Of a stretch of 64,000 bases of DNA, positions 50,848 through 60,070 are shown in pieces. A program made the translations under genes and the position numbers. The stretch is from Sphaerochaeta associata (GTDB lineage: Bacteria > Spirochaetota > Spirochaetia > Sphaerochaetales > Sphaerochaetaceae). The notes under the pieces are model-generated. The model did not search any database, was not told the origin of the DNA, and worked only from the letters and a program-made list of their open reading frames with translations. The stretch spans positions 62,001 to 126,000 of the forward strand of contig NZ_CP094929.1 in NCBI RefSeq assembly GCF_022869165.1. The letters run 5' to 3'. How positions within the stretch are numbered: position 1 is the stretch's first letter; each line of letters begins with the position of its first letter.

Positions 50848-51933
50848 ATGCAACGAAAAGATGGGCAGATGTATGCTCCAGTAGGAAAATCCCGCCTGGT
50901 TTGCAATCCCGGAGAGTTCACCATCGGGGTGATCGGGCTCGACCATGGTCACATTTATGGCATGTGCAACGGTCTGGTGGAAGCAGGTGCGATGGTCACT
51001 CATGTATGGGATCCTGACCAGAATCGGCTTGCAGCCTTTATCAAGGCCTTCCCTACGGCGAAGGTGGTAAGCAGCGACGCAGCAATCTATGAAAATCCCG
51101 CTGTCGATTTGGTGGCGACAGCCGCCATCCCGTCCGATCGGAGCGGCATCATCACCAAGGCCTTGATGGCGGGCAAGCATGCCTTCTCGGACAAGCCGGC
51201 GATGACCGACCTCAGTCAATTGGAAGCAGTCCGTTCGGCTGTAGAGCTCAGTGGCAAGCGCTTTGGCATCTATTTCAGCGAGCGGTTGCATGTTGAGGCT
51301 GCAAGCTATGCCGACAACCTCATTGCAGAAGGATCCATCGGAAAGGTGGTGCAAACCATCGTTTTGGGCCCTCATAGGTTGAGTAAGAACAGCCGGCCTG
51401 CATGGTTTTTTGATAAGCAGCGCTTCGGTGGCATCCTCACTGATATCGGAAGTCATCAGATCGACCAGATTCTCCACTACGGTAATGCAAAGCATGCCCG
51501 GGTTCTGGCAAGCAAGGTTGCAAACTACAACAATGCCGACTATCCCGGGTTCGAGGACTTTGGTGATGCATCCCTGCTTTGCGATAATGGAAGCACCGGC
51601 TACTTCCGTGTTGATTGGTTCACCCCCGACGGGCTGCGCGCCTGGGGCGATGGAAGAACCATCATATTGGGTACCGAAGGACATATCGAGCTGAGAAAGT
51701 ATGTGGACCTGGCTCGGGCGGATATACCCAACACCGTGTACATGGCCAATGGGAAGGGTGAGTTCAGCTTCGATGCGAACAATACGGTAGGCTTCCCGTT
51801 CTTCGGTCGCTTCATTCGTGACTGCCTTGATGGTACCGAGTTTGCGATTTCCCAAGAGTACACACTGCATGTCATGGAGCTGGCCATCACCGCCCAGAAC
51901 ATGGCGACCAGGATTTCCCAGGAGGTTGTATGA
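50848..51933 (+). CDS. Gfo/Idh/MocA family oxidoreductase (1)
   Basis: 361 residues from the ATG at 50848, whose GGAGGG site lies inside a shorter-spaced upstream ATG (50836). N-terminal Rossmann domain: FTIGVIGLDHGHIYGMCNGL, KAFPTAKVVSSDA, then MAGKHAFSDKPAMTDLSQLEA (EKP variant 'DKP'). C-terminal sheet domain with GGILTDIGSHQIDQILHYGNA, a DxGxHxxD signature that supplies catalytic residues. NAD(P)-dependent oxidation of sugars/polyols. Its stop overlaps the next start (ATGA). Confidence 0.9.
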   Translation: MQRKDGQMYAPVGKSRLVCNPGEFTIGVIGLDHGHIYGMCNGLVEAGAMVTHVWDPDQNRLAAFIKAFPTAKVVSSDAAIYENPAVDLVATAAIPSDRSGIITKALMAGKHAFSDKPAMTDLSQLEAVRSAVELSGKRFGIYFSERLHVEAASYADNLIAEGSIGKVVQTIVLGPHRLSKNSRPAWFFDKQRFGGILTDIGSHQIDQILHYGNAKHARVLASKVANYNNADYPGFEDFGDASLLCDNGSTGYFRVDWFTPDGLRAWGDGRTIILGTEGHIELRKYVDLARADIPNTVYMANGKGEFSFDANNTVGFPFFGRFIRDCLDGTEFAISQEYTLHVMELAITAQNMATRISQEVV

Positions 51934-53084
51934 TTCGTATTGGAATAGTAGGAGCGGGAGCAATCGCCGCAGTTCATATCGATGGTTTTCTTCAGTTCGG
52001 GTCTATGTGCGAGGTCGCGGCTGTCTGCGATACCTATGTCGAGAAGGCCCAGTCCTTGATTACCGAAAAGAATCTCAACGCCAAGGCCTATGCCGATATC
52101 CAGACCATGCTCACCGAAGGAGCTTTGGATGCGATCAGCATCTGCCTGCCGCCTAATCTGCACGCATCGGTGGCGATCCAGGCTCTTGCGGGTAAAAAGC
52201 ATGTCATTGTGGAGAAGCCGATGGCAGGCAGCTTGGAAGAGTGCGACCATATGATTGCAGCAGCCAAAGAAAACAACAGGCTCTTATGTGTGGTCAGCCA
52301 GAACCGTTGGAAGACCCAGCTCGCCAACGTCAAGCGTATTATGGATGAAGGGCTTCTGGGCAAGGTGGTCCATGCCTCCTTTGATTCGCTGTGGTGGCGC
52401 GGCGGCGTGTATTACGACCTATGGTGGCGTGGAACGTGGGAACAGGAAGCAGGTGGTGTGTTCACCAGCCATTCGGTCCACTATTTGGACCTGATGCAGA
52501 TGCTTTTCGGCATGCCAAAGCGGGTGCAGGCGTTCATCGGTAATGTAAACCATACAAACAGCGAGTGCGAGGATATTGGTTTCGCCGTCTTCACCTATGA
52601 GGACAAGGTAATCAACTTCACCTCCTCGCTGGTTTCACACGGGGAGAAGCAGGCCATTGTCATAAACGGAGAGAAGGCAAGCGTAACCATTCCGTTCAGC
52701 GTTTCCGCCTACAACAGCCTGCCCAACGGCTTTCCCGAGCCGAACAAGGAGCTCGAGCAGCAGATCCACAGGCGGTATGAGGAGCTGGGAAATCTTGCAT
52801 TGGAAGGCCATCCGGCACAGCTGTTGAACTTCCTTCTCGCCATCGAGGGCAAGGAAGCACTGGCCCTCGATGGAAATACCGGAAGGCAGACCATAGAGTT
52901 GATTCATGCAGTCTACAAGTCTGCAGTACAACAGCGGCCGGTCGACCTTCCCCTTGAACCTTCAGATCCCTTCTATACCAAGGAAGGGTTGGTCCAGAGC
53001 ATGCCCCGGTTCCATACCAAGGGCAGGAGCGTTGAGAATTTTTCGACTTCCAAGATTAGCTTGGGTCGCGATTTCAACGCATGA
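51930..53084 (+). CDS. Gfo/Idh/MocA family oxidoreductase (2)
   Basis: 384 residues; Rossmann motif IRIGIVGAGAIAAVHIDGF, GKKHVIVEKPMAGSLEECDHM (EKP lysine), and GGVFTSHSVHYLDLMQMLFG (GxxxxxxxHxxD). A paralogue of the previous gene. Two dehydrogenases in one TRAP operon suggest sequential oxidation, or 3-oxo-sugar epimerisation, of the imported compound; which is not readable. A short hairpin and the receptor gene follow. Confidence 0.92.
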   Translation: MIRIGIVGAGAIAAVHIDGFLQFGSMCEVAAVCDTYVEKAQSLITEKNLNAKAYADIQTMLTEGALDAISICLPPNLHASVAIQALAGKKHVIVEKPMAGSLEECDHMIAAAKENNRLLCVVSQNRWKTQLANVKRIMDEGLLGKVVHASFDSLWWRGGVYYDLWWRGTWEQEAGGVFTSHSVHYLDLMQMLFGMPKRVQAFIGNVNHTNSECEDIGFAVFTYEDKVINFTSSLVSHGEKQAIVINGEKASVTIPFSVSAYNSLPNGFPEPNKELEQQIHRRYEELGNLALEGHPAQLLNFLLAIEGKEALALDGNTGRQTIELIHAVYKSAVQQRPVDLPLEPSDPFYTKEGLVQSMPRFHTKGRSVENFSTSKISLGRDFNA

Positions 53085-53096
53085 ACGAGTCACGTG

Positions 53097-53113
53097 ACCC
53101 GAAGTTTTCGGGT
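53097..53113 (+). other. Hairpin before the dctP gene
   Basis: ACCCGAA, loop GTT, TTCGGGT, 15 nt before the receptor's RBS. A likely mRNA-processing or stabilising stem between dehydrogenase and receptor. Confidence 0.5.
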
Positions 53114-53137
53114 AGAGAATACGTAGGAGGATTCGAT

Positions 53138-54133
53138 ATGAAGAAAAGCATGATTTTGGTGCTCGCACTGGTGCTCCTAGTCGGCACGACGTTGGTCGCA
53201 CAAGGTACGAAGGAGGGGGCTGCACAGACGTACAAGCTCAGAGCTTCCACCAACCTCGCAGGTACCGGTACGATCGGTCGTGGATTGACGAAGTTTGTTG
53301 AATTGATCAACGAAAAGAGTGGTGGACGCATCGTCGCTACCGCAAACTATGGATCTGAGCTTGGCAACCAGGCCGAGCAGGTCGAAATGGCCCGCACCGG
53401 GTCGTTGGAGATGGTCGTAGCAGCACCCGGTACCGGTCCCGGCACTTGGGTTCCTCAGCTGATGATGTTCGAGTTCCCGTACATCTTCAAGGACAACGAC
53501 CACTATCGCAGAGTGCTCAAGGGTCTGGAAGGTGAAGTAAGCAAGCTGGTGCAGCCCTATGGTTTCATCGCTCTTGCCGGACAGAGCCAGGGTTCACGGC
53601 ATATGCTGACCAAAAAGCCTGTAACCAAGCTTGAGGATCTGGCAAACATGAAGATGCGCGGCCCCAATGCCGTCTACATCAGCATGTTCAAGCACCTTGG
53701 TGCTGCCGGAACCACGATGGACTGGAACGAGATCTATACCGCTCTGCAGACCGGTGTCGTCGATGGGATGGAAGCCTCCCCGAGCATGATCAACTCGATG
53801 AAGTTCCAGGATGTTGCCAAGAACCTGACCATCACCGACCACATCATCGCCTGCACGTACTACTTCTTCAACGAGAAGTGGTTCAACTCCCTGCCTTCCG
53901 ACCTGCAGGCAGTGGTGCGCGAGGCAGCCGATGAAGCAGCCGCTTATCAGGCCGTCATCGATGATGAGGACCAGAAGGCCTCCTTGGAGAAGATGAGAGC
54001 CGAGGGTGTTGCCATCCATGTTCCCGCCGACCGTGCAAAGTGGGTTGAAGCCTGCAGCCCGATGCTCGCCGAGTATCGTGCGAAGGGTGAAGGCTGGAAC
54101 AGTTTCATCGACAAGATGCTTGCCATCCAGTAA
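53138..54133 (+). CDS. TRAP transporter substrate-binding protein (DctP family)
   Basis: 331 residues from the ATG at 53138 (AGGAGG). Signal peptide ends TTLVAQGTKEG. DctP features: LRASTNLAGTGTIGRGLTKFVELINEKSGGRIVATANYGSELGNQAEQVEMARTG and WNEIYTALQTGVVDGMEASPSMI, the arginine-substrate-loop region. Placed last in the operon after the dehydrogenases, followed by a hairpin. Ligand unknown; the dehydrogenase partners favour a sugar or sugar acid. Confidence 0.92.
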   Translation: MKKSMILVLALVLLVGTTLVAQGTKEGAAQTYKLRASTNLAGTGTIGRGLTKFVELINEKSGGRIVATANYGSELGNQAEQVEMARTGSLEMVVAAPGTGPGTWVPQLMMFEFPYIFKDNDHYRRVLKGLEGEVSKLVQPYGFIALAGQSQGSRHMLTKKPVTKLEDLANMKMRGPNAVYISMFKHLGAAGTTMDWNEIYTALQTGVVDGMEASPSMINSMKFQDVAKNLTITDHIIACTYYFFNEKWFNSLPSDLQAVVREAADEAAAYQAVIDDEDQKASLEKMRAEGVAIHVPADRAKWVEACSPMLAEYRAKGEGWNSFIDKMLAIQ

Positions 54134-54149
54134 TGATTCCCATTGTGTT

Positions 54150-54173
54150 GAGGGTGTCCGTATGGGCACCCTC
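54150..54173 (+). other. Hairpin after the second dctP
   Basis: GAGGGTG(T)CC, loop GTAT, GG(G)CACCCTC, 16 nt after the receptor stop; no T-run. Similar in place to the hairpins after the other binding-protein genes. Confidence 0.65.
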
Positions 54174-54188
54174 ATCGTAGGTGGACTC

Positions 54189-54866
54189 ATGATTATTGAA
54201 ACAAAACAACCAAAGGAAACAGCTGCAGAATATGCCTTGCGTGTACTCAAGGAGAACATAATCTCTTTGGATCTTGCTCCGGGGAGTATGGTCAGCGAGA
54301 ACGAGATAGCAGCCCAGCTGGGTATCTCACGCACTCCTGTGCGGGAAGCCCTGATCGAATTGAGCCGGGTGGGAATCGTTCAGATCATGCCGCAGAAGGG
54401 AAGCCGCATCAATCTCATCGACTACGGGATGGTGGAGGAATCGCGCTTCCTTCGCTTGGTTCTTGAGCGTGAAGTCGTCAAGCTTATCTGTATGAACGAG
54501 ACGAGAGCCGACCTGTCCTCCTTGGAGGAGAATCTTCGGCTGCAGAACTTCTATGTGGAACATGCCAAGCCTGAGAAATTACTTGAGCTGGACAATCAGT
54601 TTCATGCATTGCTGTTTTTACTTGCCGACAAAGTACAGTGCTACGGGTGGATGATGGAGGGCCTTACCATCCATTTCGACCGGGTGCGCAGTATGAGCCT
54701 GAGTGCGGTAAAGGACATCAAGATAGTGGGCGACCACCAAGCGATTGTTCAGGCATTGAACGACCGGGATGCCGAATTGGCACAGCAGCTGATGGAGAAA
54801 CACCTTTCCCGTTACAAGATCGATGAGCAGGCGATCAGGGAATTGTACCCAACCTACTTCTGCTAA
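54189..54866 (+). CDS. GntR family regulator, FCD (FadR) subfamily
   Basis: About 225 residues from the ATG at 54189 (TAGGTGG region); an ATG at 54162 would overlap the hairpin. Winged helix at ~15-75: YALRVLKENIISLDLAPGSMVSENEIAAQLGISRTPVREALIELSRVGIVQIMPQKGSRI, followed by an FCD domain with LLELDNQFHALLFLL and the HQAIVQAL...EKHLSRY metal/ligand pattern. Last gene of the second TRAP operon and probably its regulator. Confidence 0.92.
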   Translation: MIIETKQPKETAAEYALRVLKENIISLDLAPGSMVSENEIAAQLGISRTPVREALIELSRVGIVQIMPQKGSRINLIDYGMVEESRFLRLVLEREVVKLICMNETRADLSSLEENLRLQNFYVEHAKPEKLLELDNQFHALLFLLADKVQCYGWMMEGLTIHFDRVRSMSLSAVKDIKIVGDHQAIVQALNDRDAELAQQLMEKHLSRYKIDEQAIRELYPTYFC

Positions 54867-54886
54867 AAGCCGTCTCTTGCTACACT
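54858..54886 (+). promoter_or_regulatory. Promoter candidate of the SGNH hydrolase gene
   Basis: TTCTGC (54858-54863), 17-bp spacer, extended -10 TGC-TACACT (54881-54886), 6 nt before the ATG; overlaps the GntR stop codon. Confidence 0.45.
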
Positions 54887-54892
54887 CTGAAC

Positions 54893-55603
54893 ATGAATAC
54901 TATTCTCTGTTATGGTGATTCCAATACCTTCGGCACCAACCCCGGCGGGGGAAGGTGGGACATCGATCAGCGCTGGACGGGCCTTCTGTCTGCCATGCTT
55001 GGTCCTTCGTACCGCATCATCGAGGAGGGCCTTGGCGGCCGGACCACGGTCTTTGACGACCCCCTGGAACCCAAACGCAATGGGTTGGAATACCTTCCGG
55101 TCTCCCTGCAAAGTCATCGTCCTTTGGACCTGGTCATACTCAGTCTGGGTACCAATGACTGCAAGAGCCTCAACAATGCCAATGAACGCATCATCGCCAA
55201 GGGTCTGGAAAAATTGGTTGCCATGGTAAGAAACCATCCCTATGGTCCTGGATATCCCATTCCCCAGGTTCTGGTCATCTCCCCGATTCATATCGGAGAC
55301 GACATTGAATCTTCCATCTTTGCCTCATTCGACAAGAGCTCTGCCGCACTCAGCAAGCGTCTTGCCGATCCCATCAGGGTAATGGCAGAACAGCAGCATG
55401 TACATTTCTTCGATGCTGCAACGGTGGCTTCGAGCAGTCCCATCGACCAGCTTCATATGGACAAGGAGAGCCATGCTTCGCTTGCCCAAGCCCTTCTTCC
55501 ACTCATTCTCGCCTGCTTTAGGGAGATGGCAAAACCTCACCTTTTAGGCGAAGGGGAGAAAGAGCTCTCTCGTTCAAAGCTGTTCGGTTTCCTAAGGCGT
55601 TAA
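54893..55603 (+). CDS. SGNH/GDSL hydrolase (arylesterase-like)
   Basis: 236 residues. Block I GDSNTFGTNP (nucleophile Ser), block II G in LGGRTTVF, block III LGTNDCK, and the C-terminal D..H pair near PIDQLHMDKESHASLA. Similar to multi-specific arylesterase/thioesterase. No signal peptide. Lacks a ribosome-binding site: a -10 element ends 6 nt before the ATG, suggesting a leaderless mRNA. Monocistronic; it could deacylate a sugar, but no partner is obvious. Confidence 0.9.
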   Translation: MNTILCYGDSNTFGTNPGGGRWDIDQRWTGLLSAMLGPSYRIIEEGLGGRTTVFDDPLEPKRNGLEYLPVSLQSHRPLDLVILSLGTNDCKSLNNANERIIAKGLEKLVAMVRNHPYGPGYPIPQVLVISPIHIGDDIESSIFASFDKSSAALSKRLADPIRVMAEQQHVHFFDAATVASSSPIDQLHMDKESHASLAQALLPLILACFREMAKPHLLGEGEKELSRSKLFGFLRR

Positions 55604-55604
55604 T

Positions 55605-56678
55605 CTAACCTATCTGTACATCCATATAATGTTTACTCTGCTTCTTAATTTTCTTCAGTTCACGGTTCTGTGAGCGTGCCCATTCTTTACGGCTGATCAA
55701 GGCTACCTGTTCGACCGGCCTTCCTCCGATGAACTGGATGATCGCGCACTCGGTCTCCTCTGTTCCTGTCGCCTTGGGATAGTTTATGAAACCGTGAACG
55801 GTTTTCTTGACCTCCAGGTATTTGACCGGGGTGTCCGCCGAAGCGAGGGCATCGGCATAGAGCATGCCGTCATCGTGCAAGGGGTCGAACTCGGCTCCGA
55901 TGATCAGTGTCTGGGGAAGCCTGCTGTGGTCCTTGCCCAGAAGAGGAGAGAAGCTGGGATTGAGAATGTCCTTCGGTTCGCGCTGGTAGTTGTTGATGAA
56001 GAAGGCCATCTGCTTGTCGGTCAGCGTCGGAGAATCCTTGTACTTTTCGTAGCTCTGGGTGCGCATGCGCCCGTCGGTGACCGGATAGAGAAGGACTTGG
56101 CCTGCGATGGCCGGACCTTTGCGGTCGCGCGCCAATCGGCTTACCACTGCGGCAAGGTTCCCTCCGGCGCTGTCGCCCACCAGATAGATGCGGTCGGGAT
56201 CGGTTTTCCAGTATCTGCATCCCGATGCAGCCCATAGCAGCGTGTCATAACAGTCCTCCACTGCGGTGGGGAACTTGTATTTGGGGGCCAGGCGGTAATC
56301 GACCGAGAGCACTGCCGCCCCGGTTATGTCGGCCAGATGTGCGCAGAGGAAGTTGTACAGGTCCATGTTACCCCAGACCCAGCCCCCGCCGTGGTAGAAG
56401 ATGATCAGGGGGGTCAGGTCGCTGATGCCCCTCGAGCCTTGTCGTTCAAAGAAATATCCTGTGACCATCCCATCGGTGACGGGGATGATGAAGGTTTTGG
56501 TCGCAATGTTTCTCGCACTCTTGCCAAGAAGTTTGCGGATCAGGATATTGTTGGGAATCGATATATCGTTCAGCTCCTCGATGCGTTTGGGAGTCAGCCC
56601 TTCAGGATCGCTAATTGCGACCTTGTTTATCAGGGCGACCAGCCGTTTCATCCTCGGAGACAAGTCATAGTCAGCCAT
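55605..56678 (-). CDS. Alpha/beta hydrolase, HSL (hormone-sensitive lipase) family
   Basis: 357 residues from the ATG at 56678 (a GTG at 56687 is also possible; no clear RBS for either). FYHGGGWVWGNMDLY is the HGGG oxyanion motif, LVGDSAGGNLAAVVS carries the GDSAG nucleophile Ser, and DPLHDDG plus TVHGFINYPKA supply the Asp and His. A cytoplasmic carboxylesterase with unknown substrate. Its 3' end is 1 bp from the convergent SGNH gene. Confidence 0.88.
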   Translation of the reverse strand: MADYDLSPRMKRLVALINKVAISDPEGLTPKRIEELNDISIPNNILIRKLLGKSARNIATKTFIIPVTDGMVTGYFFERQGSRGISDLTPLIIFYHGGGWVWGNMDLYNFLCAHLADITGAAVLSVDYRLAPKYKFPTAVEDCYDTLLWAASGCRYWKTDPDRIYLVGDSAGGNLAAVVSRLARDRKGPAIAGQVLLYPVTDGRMRTQSYEKYKDSPTLTDKQMAFFINNYQREPKDILNPSFSPLLGKDHSRLPQTLIIGAEFDPLHDDGMLYADALASADTPVKYLEVKKTVHGFINYPKATGTEETECAIIQFIGGRPVEQVALISRKEWARSQNRELKKIKKQSKHYMDVQIG

Positions 56679-56911
56679 AGTGGACACATCGTAGTATATC
56701 CAGCTTCAGCGCGCAAGTCGCTTGCAGGGAACCAGCAGTGATTTTTGCATACAGTATGCATCCTTTGGTGCTGCACCTTCCAGCCGGTGGAAGCGTATTT
56801 TCATGGTTTACAAGGAGAAATCAAATATGTTATGTATGAATAAGTCTTGCATACACGAAAAATCCTGTCATGCCGGACCGACTTTTTTCAACGTCGGCTG
56901 GCCTTGATTTC

Positions 56912-56940
56912 TTGTGCAGGAGCATAGGTGTTGCTATACT
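56912..56940 (+). promoter_or_regulatory. Promoter of the DUF4954 gene
   Basis: TTGTGC (56912-56917), 17-bp spacer ending TGC, TATACT (56935-56940), with 6 nt to the ATG at 56947: predicted leaderless. Confidence 0.55.
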
Positions 56941-56946
56941 TATGCA

Positions 56947-59136
56947 ATGAATGACAAAGTAATCACCCTCGACCAAACACGGTTCGGCTACGATTTCATT
57001 ACGGCTCCCTTTCTTCCCGCAGGAAAGGATGAGTACTACATCAGAGACCGACAAAACAAGCGCCTCAGCTCTTCATATCGGAAGCTGACCAAAACAGAAA
57101 TCAAGAGCTTGGAGGAGAACCTCAACTCCTCACCGTGCTGGAACGATGTCCTGGTTACCGACCCCTTCGACCCTTCGTTGATTCGCAACAGCGAGTTCTA
57201 CGGCCTGATCCGTATCGGGAAAATGGATAAGAGCATTGTAAGCTTTCATGATTTCAGTGTGCCGGTCGGTATTGCCAACAGCCGCATCGTCAGTTGCGAT
57301 ATCGGCGACCATTGCGCCATTCTCGATTGTGCCTACCTCAGCCACTACATCATCGACCATCATGTCATTCTCTACCGCATCGGGGAGATGCAGACCACCA
57401 ACCATGCCAAGTTCGGCAGCGGCATTCTCAAGGAAGGCGAGGATGAGGATGTGCGCATCACCATCGATATCATGAATGAGGCGGGAGGCAGGACCATCCG
57501 CCCCTTCGATGGCATTCTTCCTTCCGATGCTTTTTTGTGGGGTACCTACCGTGACGACCAGGCTCTGATGCGCACATTCGAAGAGCTTACCGAGAAAACG
57601 ATGGACAATCGCCGCGGATATTACGGGTATGTGGGGGAGCAGTCGGTCGTCAAGTCCTGCGATACCATCAAGGATGTCTGGATCGGCCCCGGTTCCTATA
57701 TAAAAGGTGCGAATAAACTGAAGAATTTGATGCTGCGCTCCACACTTGCCGAACCGGTACAAATCGGAGAGGGCGTAGAGTTGGTGAACGGAATCATCGG
57801 TTCAGGGTCCCGCATCTTCTACGGTTGCAAGGCGATCCGCTTCATCATGGGGGATAACTGCAACCTCAAGTATGGAGCGCGCTTGATCCACTCCTTCCTT
57901 GGGGACAACTCGACGGTCAGTTGCTGCGAGCTCTTGAGCAATCTGGTGTTCTCCGGCCATGAACAGCACCACAACAACTCCTTCCTCATTGCCAGCCTGA
58001 TTATGGGGCAGTCGAACATGGCCGCCGGGGCAAACATCGGCTCGAACCACAACAGCAGGGGAAACGACGGGGAGATGGTTGCCGGCAGGGGCTTCTGGCC
58101 GGCTCTTTCCAGTACCCTCAAGTACGACTGCAAATTTGCAAGTTATGTCCTGATAACCAAGGGAAACTATCCTCATGAGCTGAATATTGCGCTTCCATTC
58201 AGCCTGCTCAGTGCCGACACCAAGGAGAGCCGCCGCGTCGTGATGCCGGCCTACTGGTGGATGTACAACCTCTATGCCTTGGAGAGAAACAGTTACAAGT
58301 ACCGCAAGCGGGACAAGCGCAAGGTCATCCGCCAGCACATCGAAACCGAGTATCTGGCACCCGATACGGTCAATGAGATCTTCCATGCGTGCGATCTGCT
58401 CTGCCTTTGGGTGGCCCAGAATTTCAACAGGGCCCATGCCTCCAACGAGGAACAGAAGAACCTGATTCGTATGGGAAAGGAGTTGATACTGAACAAAGCC
58501 TCTGAAGTAAGCTCGCTTCATGTCTATGCCTGGGGTCTTGAGAACAGCAATGAACCGGTGGAAATCCTAAAGGTGGTGGAAGCGTATCAAGCCTATCAGG
58601 AGATGTTGCTGTACTACGGGGTGAAGACTCTTTCGGCGTACTGTCTCGCCACAGGGCAAAGCATCGCCTCTTTCCAGGAAAAAGAGTCGATCCGGCGTGA
58701 GGATTGGTTGAATGTAGGCGGCCAGCTTGTTCCTGCAAGCCGGGTGGAGACATTGAAAGCCGACTTGAAAGCCAAGGTCGTCACCAGTTGGGATGAGGTT
58801 CACCAAATCTACGAGACTTGGTTTGCAAGCTATGAAGAGGATCGGGCAATTCATGCGCTGGCTACGCTCTACCAAGCCCTGGGCACGAAGCAGGTCAACA
58901 GCGGGCAGTGGGAGGACTTGGTAGAGGAAGTTGTAAGGATTCGGCTGCATATAGAGAATCAGGTGTTCAAGACCAAGGAGAAGGATTTCAACAATCGCTT
59001 CCGCGAGAGCACCTATCGAAACCTTGCCGAGCGTGATGCCGTCCTTGGCAGCTTGGATGACAATCCATTCATCCAGGAGTCTCGTCAGATCACCGAACAG
59101 GTGCTTTCCCAGATTCGTTCGGTCTCGTTCGCCTGA
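56947..59136 (+). CDS. DUF4954 protein with left-handed beta-helix
   Basis: About 729 residues. Residues ~100-430 contain hexapeptide-like repeats of a left-handed beta-helix (GIANSRIVSCDIGDHCAILDCAYLSH, DVWIGPGSYIKGANKLKNLMLRSTLAEPVQIGEGVELVNGIIGSGSRIFYGC, GDNCNLKYGARLIHSFLGDNSTVSCCELLSNLVF), the fold of acyl/nucleotidyl transferases. The C-terminal ~250 residues are helical. DUF4954 is known from Bacteroidetes and spirochaetes with no assigned reaction; a nucleotide-sugar or acyl transfer role is speculation. The last 47 bp overlap the convergent HAAS gene. Confidence 0.9.
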   Translation: MNDKVITLDQTRFGYDFITAPFLPAGKDEYYIRDRQNKRLSSSYRKLTKTEIKSLEENLNSSPCWNDVLVTDPFDPSLIRNSEFYGLIRIGKMDKSIVSFHDFSVPVGIANSRIVSCDIGDHCAILDCAYLSHYIIDHHVILYRIGEMQTTNHAKFGSGILKEGEDEDVRITIDIMNEAGGRTIRPFDGILPSDAFLWGTYRDDQALMRTFEELTEKTMDNRRGYYGYVGEQSVVKSCDTIKDVWIGPGSYIKGANKLKNLMLRSTLAEPVQIGEGVELVNGIIGSGSRIFYGCKAIRFIMGDNCNLKYGARLIHSFLGDNSTVSCCELLSNLVFSGHEQHHNNSFLIASLIMGQSNMAAGANIGSNHNSRGNDGEMVAGRGFWPALSSTLKYDCKFASYVLITKGNYPHELNIALPFSLLSADTKESRRVVMPAYWWMYNLYALERNSYKYRKRDKRKVIRQHIETEYLAPDTVNEIFHACDLLCLWVAQNFNRAHASNEEQKNLIRMGKELILNKASEVSSLHVYAWGLENSNEPVEILKVVEAYQAYQEMLLYYGVKTLSAYCLATGQSIASFQEKESIRREDWLNVGGQLVPASRVETLKADLKAKVVTSWDEVHQIYETWFASYEEDRAIHALATLYQALGTKQVNSGQWEDLVEEVVRIRLHIENQVFKTKEKDFNNRFRESTYRNLAERDAVLGSLDDNPFIQESRQITEQVLSQIRSVSFA

Positions 59137-60070
59137 AGACGGTATAGGCATCATCGCCGAGGCTGATCAGGGTGAGGATCAGCAGCACGACGCATGCAGC
59201 CTTGACGATGATCTGCCATTGATTGATGTTGCCGGAAAAGAAGGCCAGGAAGTCGGGGTTGTAGATATGCCATCTGGTACTCAGGAAGATGAAGTAGCAT
59301 AGTCCCAAGAGGTCTGCCACTGCACTGATGACGAACAGCTGCGTGCTCCAGACTTTTTTGGCGAACTTGATTACCGCAACGCAGAATGTCAGGATTGTGG
59401 TGATCATCCAACCGATGATATAGGGCTTGAGAGCGGAAGAGACGAAAAGGGGAATGGGGCCTGCTCCCTTGCGATAGATGGCGATAAGATCCGATCGGCT
59501 GTACAACACGATCAAGAGCACGAAGAAAATGGAGAGACCTACCATGTCACCGATGCTGTCGCTCTTCTTGATGCGCCGAGTGGGCGCTTGTTCAAGGGAG
59601 TGCAGGGCTTTGAGGTTCCACTCCTCCAATTCAGTATTGACCTGATAGTAAGACATGATGGCAAAGGTGATCGTGACCCAGAGGAATGCTCCTGAAAGGC
59701 CAGAGAATACCGATGCCAGCACCTTGGATATCATTACTCCGATGGAGGTTGGCTCGGAGGCGAAGAACAGCGAGACAAAGGTGATGACCATGGTGACCAG
59801 AGCGACCACCAGGCTTACAATCTTAAGGACCATAAGGTACAGATCGAAAGTTTCAGGACCGATGAGATAGCGTTCCTTGCCCCGATACTGCCTTGCAAGG
59901 GTTGCAGGAGAGCCGAGAGCGAGCAGTGTTTCTTCGATTTTCCCTGTTGAGTCATCGCCTGCAAGCATATCCTGAATATTCGCTTCAAGTTCCAACGCTA
60001 CGTCTTCCCTCTCTTTGACAGGAAGATGCCGTACTGTTTCCTCTACATATCGTACAATGAGATCATGCAT
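59090..60070 (-). CDS. HAAS-domain multi-pass membrane protein
   Basis: 326 residues from the ATG at 60070 (GAGGAGG). The N-terminal ~70 residues (YVEETVRHLPVKEREDVALELEANIQDML..., LLALGSPATLARQYRG) match the HAAS helical domain; the rest has about 6-7 membrane helices. HAAS proteins are typically paired with PadR regulators, as here, and are thought to connect membrane signalling with the regulator. ATG overlaps the PadR stop region (60063-60070). Its 3' end overlaps the DUF4954 3' end. Confidence 0.85.
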   Translation of the reverse strand: MHDLIVRYVEETVRHLPVKEREDVALELEANIQDMLAGDDSTGKIEETLLALGSPATLARQYRGKERYLIGPETFDLYLMVLKIVSLVVALVTMVITFVSLFFASEPTSIGVMISKVLASVFSGLSGAFLWVTITFAIMSYYQVNTELEEWNLKALHSLEQAPTRRIKKSDSIGDMVGLSIFFVLLIVLYSRSDLIAIYRKGAGPIPLFVSSALKPYIIGWMITTILTFCVAVIKFAKKVWSTQLFVISAVADLLGLCYFIFLSTRWHIYNPDFLAFFSGNINQWQIIVKAACVVLLILTLISLGDDAYTVFRRTRPNESGKAPVR

